Shown: positions 30,182 through 41,875 of the stretch, piece by piece
How positions within the stretch are numbered: position 1 is the stretch's first letter
How the letters are laid out: the number at the start of each line of letters is the position of its first letter
Source: Piezodorus guildinii
Taxonomy: Eukaryota > Arthropoda > Insecta > Hemiptera > Pentatomidae
Length of the DNA: 64,000 nt
Direction: 5' to 3'
Assembly: GCA_023052935.1 (NCBI GenBank)
Contig: CM041294.1
Location: forward strand, 23,274,635 to 23,338,634
Program-made: the position numbers and the translations under genes
The notes under the pieces: generated by a model
The model's database searches: none
What the model was told of the DNA's origin: nothing
The model's input: the letters and a program-made list of their open reading frames with translations, nothing else

Positions 30182-30276
30182 GTAAACATTAATTTTTTTT
30201 TTTAATGGCATTTATATACTTTTTACATCTAATGTAACATATAAATAAATTATTTTTTAAATGTTTTACCTACCTG

Positions 30277-30277
<1 letters not shown>

Positions 30278-30315
<38 letters not shown>
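30278..30315. repeat. (AT)n microsatellite
   Basis: About 19 AT units. Confidence 0.9.
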
Positions 30316-30317
<2 letters not shown>

Positions 30318-31060
30318 GAGGTCGGACAGACGGGATCTTGTTTTCTGGTGATGGATTGAGGATTTAAATACCAGAGGCTGTAAACATAAAATAGGTGGTG
30401 GGAGTTATTTGAATGATTTGCTAGAGAAATGATCCAAGGAAATACTGTCCCAGAAAGGTGGGGGATAGCCACTTTAACTTGTTAGAGAGGTGGGATACAT
30501 GCTACCTTCTCGAGGTACCGAACACAAATCTTTAATACTAAAAAACTAATTAAAATTAAAATAATTCAAGTTGCGATGTATGTCGCTAAAACGATTAAAC
30601 ATTCATAGGTTTCAAAGAGCCTGTAGATAGAAAACATATTATTAAATTTAATTTAATTTCATAACAGGTGATAATAATTATTGGAAACTATATTTGGCCA
30701 AATGGACTAAAGATCAGAGGAGGGTTAGGAGATGGCAAACCTTTGCCACGAGCAGTTATCGAATCCTCTTGGACAGTTGGCTGAACATGAATATAGAGGC
30801 GGGCGAATGGGTTCTCACCTTCTTCCTCACCACGTCTAAATTGTCTTTAATAATAATAAGCTTTATATAATACTAATTAGAAATTAAAATTATTTAATAA
30901 TAATCCACCTGTATTTTTCAGAGATTTTATATAATACATATATATTTTTTTTTTATTGTAAGGTAATACATCGTTTCAAATCGAAAATCCTAAATAAAAA
31001 AATCTTACTAATCCAATACGAAATAAGTGATTGTTATCGTTTACTCATTTAACTATTTTA
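30316..31060. other. Unassigned, partly GC-richer
   Basis: Blocks at 30320-30520 and 30700-30850 have more balanced composition but no recognisable frame. The rest is AT-rich. Confidence 0.3.
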
Positions 31061-31064
31061 TGTA

Positions 31065-31305
31065 ACTGTGGCTAATCGGACAATGCTACATTTGAGTCCT
31101 AAATTGGACTATCCCATTTTATATTAGAACAAGGACGAGTACCTGACATCGCACAAGCTCAGGACAACCATTTAATACACTCCCACCGAAAGACGGCATA
31201 GCCAACGATTTTTTACTTCCTTTAAAATATCGTCGGGTTTGAACCTGCAACTTTGTACCTATAAAACTGTTATACTAGCCACTACCCTGCAGTTAACCCC
31301 TTTTA
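31065..31305 (-). mobile_element. SINE-like repeat, family 2, copy 1
   Basis: Shares an ordered set of blocks with 38090-38305 (GGCTAATCGGACAATGCTAC, GAGTACCTGACATCGCAC, then a CCGAAAGACGGC block). The minus strand contains a tRNA-like box B, AGGTTCAAACCCG, and a weak box A near 31295. Probably a tRNA-derived SINE. Confidence 0.6.
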
Positions 31306-31555
31306 AATAATTAAAAAATACTTTTATATGTGGGTATTCAAGGATTTTCTAGCTCAGTTATATCTGAAATGGCTTAGAAAGAAATTCTGTCACTATTCAA
31401 GTAGATGTATTCCATGAGGCAGGGTTTGGGAAAAGTCGAGGCAAGATTTGAAACCTCAAAATTCGATTTAAAAAGTTATTAGTTATATTATAATTTTAAT
31501 TAGATTATTTAGGAACAGTCTCTTCTTTAAATTATCATTTATTTATATTTCTTTA
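31306..31555. other. AT-rich spacer
   Basis: No feature recognised. Confidence 0.4.
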
Positions 31556-31562
31556 TACATAA

Positions 31563-31596
31563 TTAACGTTTCGGGGCTTATACGCCTCATCTTCAG
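31563..31596 (-). ncRNA. Hammerhead-like motif, solo
   Basis: The minus strand reads CUGAAGAUGAGGCG, loop, GCCCCGAAACGUUAAU: a CUGANGA core, a short GGC/GCC stem, GAAAC and ACGUU. Flanking DNA is AT-rich without an endonuclease frame, so it is probably a remnant PLE terminus. Confidence 0.45.
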
Positions 31597-31599
31597 AAT

Positions 31600-32376
31600 C
31601 TTTAGTGATCTACTAATAACAATTTAATTAATTATAATTAATTAATTAAAATTAATATTAATTTCAACATTTAACAATAATAAATATCACAATTAAACAA
31701 TTCATAATCACACTATAATTAAATTAAATCAGTATTATATCTCTACTTACATAAAACAAATCTTTTAATATTGTCAAATTATTTTAATTCATTAATGTTC
31801 ATTTTTTTATCTATTAATTATTACAATTTTAACATTTTTTTAAATATCTATATTCTATTAAAACATTTAACACAAGGCTAGAAGTAGACTGAAGTTTGAA
31901 CCTTACTCCCACTCCCTAACCTTTATTCGAACCCCTCCTTTGAAACCTCAAAAAGTCGATTTATTGACAAAGTTATTAGATATTATTTAATACCTTTATG
32001 CCCTGTATCTATATCTAAGACACTCGAGTCAATGGTAACTATTGCAAACGTGTCGTGACGATATGTAACGAATACATTAAAAAGCTCAAATATTGAGTAA
32101 TTTTGGGTATTCCTACTACTTCTGCTTTGCTATTGTAAATATGACTAAATTATATGAGGAAAATAGCTTATAAAACTTCGATGTCTCTTTGACAATTCGA
32201 CCATTTATAGTAACATAATTCAAGATGTTAGGCGGATCTAACACTTTTTTAGTAATGACCAGAATCAACCTCTAGCTCTTGATGAATAAAATGCTCATTG
32301 TTACTATTCTCTTTTGTTATATATACAAATTATTTCAGATATGTAAAAAGAAATATTGGAAAGTATGTTATAATTT
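31600..32376. other. AT-rich spacer
   Basis: No recognisable gene; A/T simple repeats dominate. Confidence 0.4.
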
Positions 32377-32391
32377 TTATAAAAGTATATC

Positions 32392-33032
32392 CGAATTAAA
32401 CACCGATAAGACGAAATATATGATTAGTAGCAGAAACGGTGGCGATCTGGGTGATATTGATATATCAGGGCATACTTTTGAACACGTAGAGAAATTCAAG
32501 TATTTAGGTTCAATGATAACAAGAAAAAATAAAGTCCCGGTTAAAGGTGGGAAATGCGTGTTGTTATTCAGTTGCTAAATTACTTTGCTCGCGGCTTCTA
32601 TCTAAAAACGTAAAGGTTAGAATTTATAAAACTATTATTCTTCGGACGGTTCTTTACGGATGTGAAACGTGGCAGCTTAGTTTGAAGGATGAGCAACGGC
32701 TTAAGGTTTTCGAAAATAAGGTACTGCGTAAAATATTTGGTCCGAAGAGAGATGAGGCCACTGGGGAATTTAGAAGGTTTCACAACGTGGAATTGCGGAG
32801 GTTGTGACCTGTGAATATAATTGAGTTGATAACATCATGGAGACTCAAATGGGCGAGTAAAGTGGTTGGGCTTGGTGAGGAACGGATTCCGAGAAAGTTG
32901 GTATTCGCTGATCCGAAGCGTCGATGGGAGGTTTGCGTTAAACGGTGAATGGGACGAGTCTGTGTGTAGACGGAATTTGGTGGTATCGGTATCGAACCTT
33001 AGGGTTCGGTAAGCCTATTATGATTATAATTA
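32392..33032 (+). mobile_element. RTE-type non-LTR fragment, family 2, copy 2
   Basis: Inserted with a 15 bp TSD, TTATAAAAGTATATC, at 32377-32391 and 33033-33047. It translates to LNTDKTKYMISSR, the FKYLGSMIT motif of the RT thumb region, then with a frameshift near 32560 to KVRIYKTIILRTVLYGCETW and LKDEQRLKVFENKVLRKIFG. A stop lies near 32806 (RRL*PVNIIEL). 5'-truncated and inactive. Confidence 0.88.
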
Positions 33033-33163
33033 TTATAAAAGTATATCTATATAACTAATTAGATAGTAAAGAAAGTTTCTTATTTCTGTACTTTTAATCT
33101 CATCCCGCCATGTTTAATCTGATATACATAAAAGAGTTGAGTAACCAAAGGTTCTCCTTGCAG

Positions 33164-33368
33164 TTCACCCCCGAGAGGGCTAGAGAATAGACAAGCGGAG
33201 ATTGACGAAGACTGACGAACATGCCCGAGCGGAGTGGGGGCATCGAAGGGACCCAGTCAACCCCCAGCCCTCTGCCAGTGCTAAAGTGGTGTGTGTCAAA
33301 CCGGGGAGGATGCGTCCGGTACGGTGGGGCCCACACGATAAGCTCTGAATGCACCTCAACCTGTTAAC
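33164..33368 (+). other. Candidate host exon with a 48-codon open frame
   Basis: A GC-rich block in very AT-rich DNA. It is preceded by GGTTCTCCTTGCAG, a good splice acceptor with a short pyrimidine tract, and followed by GTGAGTAA, a near-consensus donor. Inside, an ATG at 33221 opens a 48-codon frame ending at TAA 33365-33367, one base before the donor. All three plus frames have a stop somewhere in the exon, so it cannot be an internal coding exon; it could be a last-coding or untranslated exon. Upstream CCCGAGAGGG and other parts resemble nothing else in the window. The protein is not recognised. The opposite strand also has open frames, so strand and function are uncertain. Confidence 0.35.
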
Positions 33369-33375
33369 GTGAGTA

Positions 33376-35508
33376 ATCAAATAATTAATATTAATTTATA
33401 TATATAGGAAAAAATATTAAAAAAATATATATGAATATTAAAAAATAAAATAAAATCCTATGATCTTTATCAGTATGAAATCAAAGAGACATCAAGTGTG
33501 CTTCAAACTACGATTTTACTATAAGTTGTTCAGCTCGCTTGCATTTATGTCAATATTATTTCATTGCAATTCAACTTATAACAACTTAAAAAATAATATA
33601 CCATTTCATTAAAAAAATATATTGATCTGTATATATCAATAGGAGTTAATATAGCAACCTAGTAACCTCTAGGAAAAAAATAATAATTTATTTTATTAAA
33701 CATTTTTAAAATAGTGAAATTATGCATAACCACTTTTTAATTTTTATAATTTAAAAAATATCCATATCTATAAAAAATAAAAATCAAGCCCGACCGTAGT
33801 AATAACTAAACTAACTTAAATATAATATATTTATATAAACTTTTAAAAAAGTTTAACTTTCACTTTTAAGATCTAGTTAGAAAGTAAAATTAAGAGACAT
33901 ATTAAAATTTTAGGGAAATGTGTTGGTTTCCCGCTTTTTGATTTTACACAGAACTTCAGTCAGGTCCAACTTAATTCATAATTCATTTTCACTAAAAACA
34001 TAACACCAATCCATTATAAAAAGAAATAATAATAATTTTAGATAACTATAATTTGAACGAAATTAAAATAATAATAAAGCAAATTTCTTGTAAGTTTGAT
34101 TTCAGCTCGAAATCTCGAAAAAATATTTTATTCATAGAATTTAAAACAATTGAATTTAATCCCTTTCGTTCGTTCGGAATCGAACGCGCAGCATTTGATA
34201 ATGTTGTTTATAAATACTTTTTTTTTTTTAAATAAAGTTAAAAAATAAAAAAAATTCTGAATAGCCATCTTTGATAATATTAAATAATTTCATTTTGCAA
34301 TCGCATTTTCACTCTAACGATCAATCATAGTTAATCTTTAATAAATAAGACTTTCCTGTTTGTTTTAAGATTTTTTTATCGTAATACCTTTTAAATTAAA
34401 ATATTTTCTTTTAAAAAAGTTCGATGACTTTCATATTGACAGTATAAGTCAAACCGATATTGTATTAGTCATTACAATAATTATTTTTATTTTATTTTAA
34501 AATAAATAAATTTAAATATACAAAAGAAATATTAGATATTAATCAAATATTGTGCCGCAAAGAAGACTTCTATAATATAACAAGCCGTATTGTAAATATA
34601 TTACTTGAGTACTACGGACAATTTTATTTGATTAAAACAATAAGAAAATCGTGATACCGCTCAATACAGCCATTAATTTTATTAGTTTCTTTATGACTGG
34701 CGTGAAAGCCGCTCTCGGCTTACCCGCCAATTACGTTAGAGCACAGTTCTTATAAAAAAAAGCTCTAATAAGGTGATTTAAAAGAATAATAACTATTTAA
34801 CATTTATTAAAACAAAATTATAATATGTTAAGTAAGTCGTTAACGTTTAACTAACAACAATAAATAAAAGAAAATCATACAAATTAAATGGTATTTAAAT
34901 TATGTTCTGTACAAACGGCGGAGCTATTATTTAATGATCTATTGAGCCTCATAGAAATAATAAAAATATAACATATAAATAATAAAATAAATTAAACCGT
35001 GAGGCGTGTCATAAATCTTATGTATGTCTTAAGTGTTCTTCTTACGTTTTATTACCACAATTAATTTTATTATAACTTGACTAGAGAACACTATAAACAT
35101 TTACGGTATATAATTAATTATATCATATAGTTTCAACAGATATTTTATTATTTAAAATATGTTTTATCTACGCTTTTATTATTAAAATACAACTTTATTT
35201 ATTTAAAATAATTTTGCAAACAAACCAGGATATAATGAAGCTTTTATGCTTAAAGTTAAAATAAATTATTAACATTTTAAAGAATAAAAAATATTAATCA
35301 ATAAAGTATTTCTATCAGTTAAATAAAAAGAAAAAAAGAAACATATTCGTGTTAACTAAAAGCTTTCCCGACACCTTTAAAAGCATTAAAATCTCCTGCA
35401 GTTGGTATTCAAGATCTAAGAAGTATTTAAATATTTTAAAAGTACTTTTTATTTATTTTTTAAAACCTCTTCTTATTCATTCAACGATATTTTAAATATG
35501 AACTTTAT

Positions 35509-35555
<47 letters not shown>

Positions 35556-37750
35556 ATATACGATATTTTAAATATGTTTTAAACATCATTTGTAGGGCCA
35601 TCGGGACATTAGAAATAAATGTTTATACTGAGAATAAACCATTATTTTCTGTTTTAGTTATAATTTTTTTATACATCAACTTCTTTAAATAACTAATATT
35701 AATTAAATCCTTATTTTAATTAAACTGTAAAGGTACCATTAAAAGTGAAACTAATACTTAAGTTCTGTCCCTAGATTTATTAAAAATGAGTAAATTTAAT
35801 TATACTGGACGAAAAATAATTTATTTTCGTACAATAATAAAAATATACAAATACAAGGCATTTTATCTTTAGTCTGGGCCTGAGAATTAGGATTCTGTCC
35901 GATCCGAACAGACACTCAAGAAATCAGATAGTTTCATCATTTTAAATAATTATAGACGTTTTAATTTATTTGACAAGTGCATATTAAACTTGTTCTATTT
36001 GATTTTAAATAATTTATGTTGGGAAATAAACATAAAAATAACTTTTCTATTAGCAATGATTGTGTTGAGAATCAGACCATATAAATAAATTCAGTTTTAG
36101 ATTAATTTCATATACATGTTAAGCCAGATTATTTAAAATTTAAAATAATAAAGCTATTAGTTAAAGTTTTGGAATTTCTAAGCATTCCATACAGTGAAGG
36201 ATAAAAATCTGGATCTAACGTCCATTGAGTCCGTCATCGGTAAAAAACTTGAATTATAACACTTTTAATGCGATATTATGTAATATTGCAACGTATTGTA
36301 GGATTTATTTATTTTTTTTATAATACACTTGAATTCGAGTACTTCCTGTATAAGAACCACAAGATCCAATAGCATATGTTAGTGCAATATCCATTTAAAT
36401 ATGATTAAAAATTTATATCGGTTAAAGAGCATTTTTCTGGATAAATATCTAAATTCTTAAAATTAAATATTATTGTAATTATTTTTAAAATATTAAATTC
36501 TATTGACATTATGCCTTATAACATGGTTAAGTATTACTTTATGATACACTTTTACTAAGATAATCAAGCATGAAATGTGTACTGTCATTCAAAAAAGAAC
36601 AATTCAGCTAATCAGAAACAATTTTTTTTTTTTTTTTTAATTTGCCATACCGATTTGTTATTTATGTTTAATGCGCACAAATCAAGAGATTCATTTTCGG
36701 ATTTTTGGGCCAATAACAGAAATCACTAGCATTCTGGCATATTTTAAAACATTCAATACCTTGTATCCTAAAACCATTTTATTCATTTTGAAGCAATATT
36801 GGGAAAAACTAATACAATTTATACAGTTGTTTAGTATTTATTAATTTTAGCATTTATTCGTTTAATTCAATTTTAGTACCTGGTTTTGTACATGTCACCC
36901 CTGGCATTTTGGGGCCTTTATTTGACCAAGTGTTTTTGAATTTTAAAATCAAAATCAATGCCTTTCCCCGATAAACAGCTTCGGGACATGATTTTTACCA
37001 ATAGACGGCTGAAGTCATAGCGGTCTAGATAAGTGGATGCATAAGTTTAAATGGTGTATATTATACATATTTAAAGAATACTTGATAATAAAATTTCCAT
37101 TATATTAAAATGATCATTTATTAGTCTATGTGACATAATGATTTTACTGCTTAATTTTCTTCATACTGTGTTTATCTTATCATACGTTTTATTACTGTGC
37201 TTATTATACTTTCACACTTGAATTATTATCACACTGCTATTATGTTTTGGTATAGTTGCAACCATTCAATTAATTTTCAACATTGTCTATTAAACAACAG
37301 TTAAATCATTGGGTCATAAAACAAATACTAACTCGATATTCGCCCGATGGCAAGCTCACTTAGACACATAAGAGCCGTTACTAATATTCGTCATCGAAAC
37401 TCAGAAACATGTTTGTACAGAAAATTACTCCTTGAACAAATTTTATTAAACCACTTTATAATAATAGTAAATTCATAAATAATAATTCAGTTTTATGCAA
37501 TGCTAATTATAAAATATTGAAGTTCTCAAAATTGTGTACACATACAAATAAATAATAATATTCTGGTCCTTACATATCTGTACCAAATCTTGAAGTTTGG
37601 ACAGAAAAGGACATTTTGATTTGAATCTTCGATTTTTACATACAAAACTATTTTATGATAAAAAGTACCACCAAATAGTTCATAAAACTATGTATGTATT
37701 AATTTAATATAACAGATAGTAACGTAGGCATGTTCTAACAAATAGTTAGA
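33376..37750. other. Very AT-rich desert
   Basis: About 4.4 kb without a credible gene. Contents that can be named are an (AT)n tract at about 35503-35551, a GC-rich hairpin at 34699-34728, and a somewhat GC-richer stretch near 36890-37040. The longest open frame (34053-34235) has no protein-like features. Confidence 0.5.
34699..34728. other. GC-rich hairpin in AT-rich DNA
   Basis: GGCGTGAAAGCCG, loop CTCT, CGGCTTACCCGCC: 11 of 13 stem positions pair. It is isolated in DNA of roughly 80% A+T. No miRNA, tRNA or terminator assignment is possible. Confidence 0.5.
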
Positions 37751-37895
37751 CTTACTTTCACTTTTCTACATAGGAAATATAGAGTTAAGGAAACTATTGC
37801 AATCATGGAAAAAATGATTTTCACACTTTCAACGAAAATATACTTTTTAAGGTCTATCATATGTGAATAACCAAGGCTCACAAAACTATGAGTGT
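37751..37895 (-). mobile_element. Repeat R, copy 4, diverged fragment
   Basis: Keeps ACTTTCACTT, an altered TATTGCAATCATGGAAAA block, AACGAAAATATAC and GAATAACCAAG in R order. Only the 3' fifth of R remains. Confidence 0.5.
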
Positions 37896-38089
37896 TCAGT
37901 CGGTTTATTAGTAATTAGGAATTAGACTAATTAATAAATTTCCTTCTTTTTTTTTCATTTGATATATGAATTATTTTTTTATCTGATCTAAATATGAAAG
38001 TATTTGATGATGAACTAAGATGAAAAAATATTCTGTGTATAACAATATCGGTATTTTGTATGTTTATTTATTTAACGCCACTTTATGCT

Positions 38090-38305
38090 ACTATGGCAAA
38101 TCGGATGATGCTACAGTGGGAGTCCTAAATTTTGCCTAACCAGGGTTTATTAGGATATGGATTTTTAACGAGTACCTGTCATCGCACAGGCTCGGGGCCA
38201 CCTTTTAACGTCCCCTCCGAAGGACGGCGTAAATAAGGATTTTTACTCCCATTAAAAAATCCTAGGACTACCTGCGGGGTTGAACCCGTGACCTTTACAA
38301 TATCG
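38090..38305 (-). mobile_element. SINE-like repeat, family 2, copy 2
   Basis: Same block order as 31065-31305. The box B-like sequence on the minus strand is GGTTCAACCCC, close to the tRNA consensus. It includes the CTCCGAAGGACGGCG block. Confidence 0.6.
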
Positions 38306-38372
38306 GTATTTTAATAATAATTATAAATGTATGACAATATATTCTAAAAAAAAGAAGATCTCGTATAATTAT

Positions 38373-38972
38373 TAAGGTAGATTTCAGGCTGAATAATTTC
38401 TTCCATAAATACTCAATTTTTTTTATTACATCAACATGACGTTTCGGGATCTTCTCCTATCTTCAGAAGTCTGCAAAGTAAAATAAGCGATTTCCGTTAC
38501 ATTAAAAAATACTATACTGAAGTAAATAGTTTAAAACGATATGAAAACATATTATAAATTAGGTGTCCATTGATAACAATTTTTAAAACTATTAAAATAA
38601 CAAATTTAAAATAAAAAAGAGGCATCAAACAATGTTACATAGTAATTAGTTAAAAAAATTAATAAATGTTATAAAATTATCTGGTTATATGTATTATATT
38701 TAACTATGTAACATTGTTAATTTTTGCTTTTAATGCCTCTTTTGGATTTTAATAGTTTTAAAATTTGTTATCAATGGACACCTAATTTATAATATTTTTT
38801 CAAAAACTTTTTAAACCATTCACTTCAGTATAGTATTTTTTAATGTAATTGAAATCGCTTATTTTACTTTGTAGACTTCTGAATATGGGAGAAGATCCCG
38901 AAATGTCATGTTGATGTAATAAAAAAATTTGAGTCTTTATGGAAGAAGTTATTCAGTCCGAAATCTATCTTA
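38373..38972. mobile_element. 600 bp fold-back element with a hammerhead-like motif in each arm
   Basis: Two arms of about 270 bp (38373-38647 and 38702-38972) are inverted copies around a ~54 bp loop. Each arm carries a PLE-type motif: left, on the minus strand, CUGAAGAUAGGAGAAGAUCCC then GAAACGUC; right, on the plus strand, CUGAAUAUGGGAGAAGAUCCC then GAAAUGUC. The GGGA/UCCC stem is clear in the right arm. No protein is encoded. It may derive from a PLE whose terminal unit was duplicated head to head. Confidence 0.7.
38440..38466 (-). ncRNA. Hammerhead-like motif, left arm of the fold-back
   Basis: Minus strand: CUGAAGA (38466-38460), short stem with loop GAAGA, CCC, GAAAC (38445-38441), then GUC in the usual cleavage-triplet position. 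The core residues fit CUGANGA...GAAA. Confidence 0.5.
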
Positions 38973-39199
38973 AAAATGTATAAAATACTCGAAAGCTAAA
39001 TAGATTGAAGGAAAATAAACATAAAATTAAGTTATTCTTGTTATAATAGTTTATAAAAAAATTCTTAAAAACTAAATAAATTTAAATAGTTTCTGAATAT
39101 GATAATTAGAAACTCATTTTTAGAAGAGAATTTCCTGCTCTACAGTATCCTTAAATAATATTCCGCTTTCCTTGATTTAAGAGAACGGATGCCTAAGAC

Positions 39200-39745
39200 T
39201 GCACCTTGACAAACGTCAAACATGTAATCCTCATACACGGCGGAAACGACAAGAAATTGCCCTACGTTTTCGGCTACTTCAACACTTACTAGACAAACGC
39301 TCAAAAATTCCACCTACCTAAAAAAAAGCTCATCTACATGACTATCATAAGGCCGATATGGATATGGACCTACGGAGGATGCTGCGTGTCTCTACAAAAC
39401 CGTCGAATCTTCTCGCATCCAATCCTTACAATCCAAAATCATTGTTAAAATCCTCAATGCTTCTTTTAACTTTGTTATGCTTTCTCAGTGCTTTGTAACG
39501 AATAAACTCAATAATTTCTATATTTTGCTGATTTGGCCCGAACCAGATTTTAATAATTGATTTCTCGATAATCCTCCGAGGCGTACGAAAAGAAGATGGC
39601 CCCGAGCCCTTCTGGTTTAGAATATTTTTTGGAATACTGCCAATATCACTGTACATCGTGTACTTTTGTAGTTATAATCACATTTATATGATGTGTTATT
39701 AATACAGTTGTAAATACAAATTATTTATTTACAATTGTTTTTGTA
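39200..39745 (+). pseudogene. Jockey-A-type ORF2 3' fragment, decayed
   Basis: Nucleotide similarity to 6700-7300 is readable throughout: the cttgacaaacg...cgttttcggctacttcaacac region, the TCATCTACATG segment, AATCCTTACAATCCAAAATC and the terminal CGAGGCGTACGAAAAG block with a 3' UTR. Indels break every frame. No TSD found. Confidence 0.7.
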
Positions 39746-39761
39746 TGAACTGTAATGTTAT

Positions 39762-39945
39762 TTGCTATCTGCAAAAAAAAAAAAAAAAATTGGAATAAGC
39801 AAATATGATGACTTCCGAAAGCATGGCATCTCCAGGCCACCGCTTCAAAAGTCGTCGGGGTGGGTTCTACGGGTTCGTGTAGGATTTAAGAGTTTGGGCC
39901 GATGGGTTCGTGTTGTAGGTCAGTCTGTCATGAAATCTTTTATAA
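39762..39945. other. Unassigned spacer with poly(A)
   Basis: A-run at about 39772-39789, then unique sequence without recognised features. Confidence 0.4.
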
Positions 39946-40605
39946 TACTCTGTGGCTGTGTCTGAAAGTGAGTATGTCCAAGTCCTTGTGAAGTAATTCG
40001 TTGGTTACATAAAACGGTACATCCACGATTTTTCGCAATATTTTCGATTGAAGGGTCTGAATTATTTGGATGTTAGAATATTTTGACAGATCCCCATAGC
40101 TCGATCCCGTATGGTCATTGATCAGTACTTTGTAAATAGTAATTTTGGTGTTCACGGATAATATGGATCGTTTGTCAAGCAGACGGGATAGCAGTCCAAA
40201 TCGTCTGTTCAGTCTTTTAAGTCTAATGTGGGTCCTCCATGTCAGTCTTTTGTCTAAGTACAGTCCCAAATATCGTACTTCCTATGATGTCGGAATGGGT
40301 TTATTCTCAAAATAGACTGCTGGACAATCCCCATGATTCAGCTCAAAGACGATAAATGAACTCTTTGATTCATTTTCATCTTCCATCTATTAGCCCAACT
40401 GGATAAATCATCAATGTGGTTTTGCAACATGAAGGATGCATGAATTGGGTTTTGATGGGATGTCAAAAGAGCTGTATCGTCTGCAAAAAGTGGCTAGTAA
40501 TTTTCTCGTAAGTCTGCCGTGTAGATATTAAATATTAACAGTCCCAGTACACTGTTTTGTGGGACTCTTGCTTGAACGCGTTTTATTCCAGAAAATGCGT
40601 CTCCT
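39946..40605 (-). pseudogene. Jockey-type reverse transcriptase C-terminal fragment
   Basis: The minus strand reads GLYLDKRLTWRTHIRLKR, LSVNTKITIYKV, IIQTLQSKILRKIVDVP and FYVTNELLHKDL (39940-40269). Beyond a frameshift, remnants of the palm including a GVPQ-like motif extend to about 40600. The target-proximal end carries no intact tail. It is a member diverged from both jockey-A and jockey-B. Confidence 0.75.
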
Positions 40606-41585
40606 ACTTTTAAATAAAAATATTTTTAAAGAGGTAGAGAATGATTTGAATAAGGTTCGCACTAGATTTTTGTTTAAACGTTAACATTCCGTCATTTATC
40701 TGTTCATTTTAAATATTATATTTCAGCAGTACTATCTAGGTTTTCTATTCCTACAGGAACATTTTAGAAGATGATTATCTTGTCCATTGACGGTCAAGGA
40801 AAGTTTAATTAGAGATTTGTTGGCGTCAAGCAGCACTAATAAGCCTGTAATTTGTTCCAGATATTGAAGGGGAAAAAGTATCACCATATAAGTAAGAGGC
40901 CGATAATGGATATTAAACCGCGACGGACAAAATGGCTGAGCGTTTAAATGGCCATTTTCAGGTGGCCGGTTCGAGCCGAAACTGTTATAATATCAATCCT
41001 CACAGTCCGTTGGAATAATGGATCATTTAGCTGAACCACTTTACAATATTTATCGCTATAAAGGTTGAGCCTCATCTCGCCAAGCGCCTCCTCATCACCT
41101 GTAATTACTCCACAAACCCCTCATTTACAAACCTATTTCCAACTCGTCGCGACAAGGCGGCACAAGACAATCTTTAAAATAATATATATACACCAAACTT
41201 GGTGTTTCGCCAAGAAAATTTGGTTAAACGGATTTATAATGAGGTATTAATAAGCTCCATAATTTAGTTCACTAATTGGGATTACGACTTAAACATTTCT
41301 CACTTTTCAGTTACTACAAGCAATTTGAAAGGATAAATAACAGAATTAAGATTTAGAAATTTTATAACAAGACAAAAATGTTTTTTGGAAAAAAATATTT
41401 ATAAATTTTTAATTCACAACAATCCTAATCACAATATTTATGTGTTTGCGTTTTTGTCACGGATTTTTACGTCAGATAATTTTATTTTTCCTAACAGTAT
41501 AAGTTATACATTTATATCACTAATATTGCTCTAATGAATGTTCAATCCAGAAAATATTTCTCTTAATTTCTCTTTTAGTTTTAAT
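40606..41585. other. Unassigned; tRNA-like head near 40921-40990
   Basis: TGGCTGAGCG (40933-40942) and GGTTCGAGCC (40968-40977) match RNA polymerase III boxes A and B in order and spacing, but a cloverleaf cannot be built convincingly and no second copy is seen. The rest is AT-rich with no gene. Confidence 0.3.
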
Positions 41586-41875
41586 TTTTTTTTTTTTTTT
41601 TTTTGGAAACAATTCTTTATTGAGTAATATTACAATCTGTCCAATTAGGACATTTTTAATAGTGATGAAGTACTACATTCACACGATATATACAAAACAA
41701 TAAATTTATATAACAATAATACAATATACATATATATAAAACAAAATCAATAAAATATATACAAAAGTCACTCATACCTATATACAATTCACAAGCATAC
41801 AGCACGTGAGTGAAGAATCTAGCCAATGCCAGAACTCCATTATACATGTTACAAGAGGTCTTGAGGCCACTGCTC
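41586..41875 (-). mobile_element. Jockey-B 3' fragment
   Basis: T-run at 41586-41604, then close similarity to 7325-7612: the 3' UTR and the last few ORF2 codons (GAGGTCTTGAGGCCACTG matches the RDLL end). Severely 5'-truncated. Confidence 0.85.
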
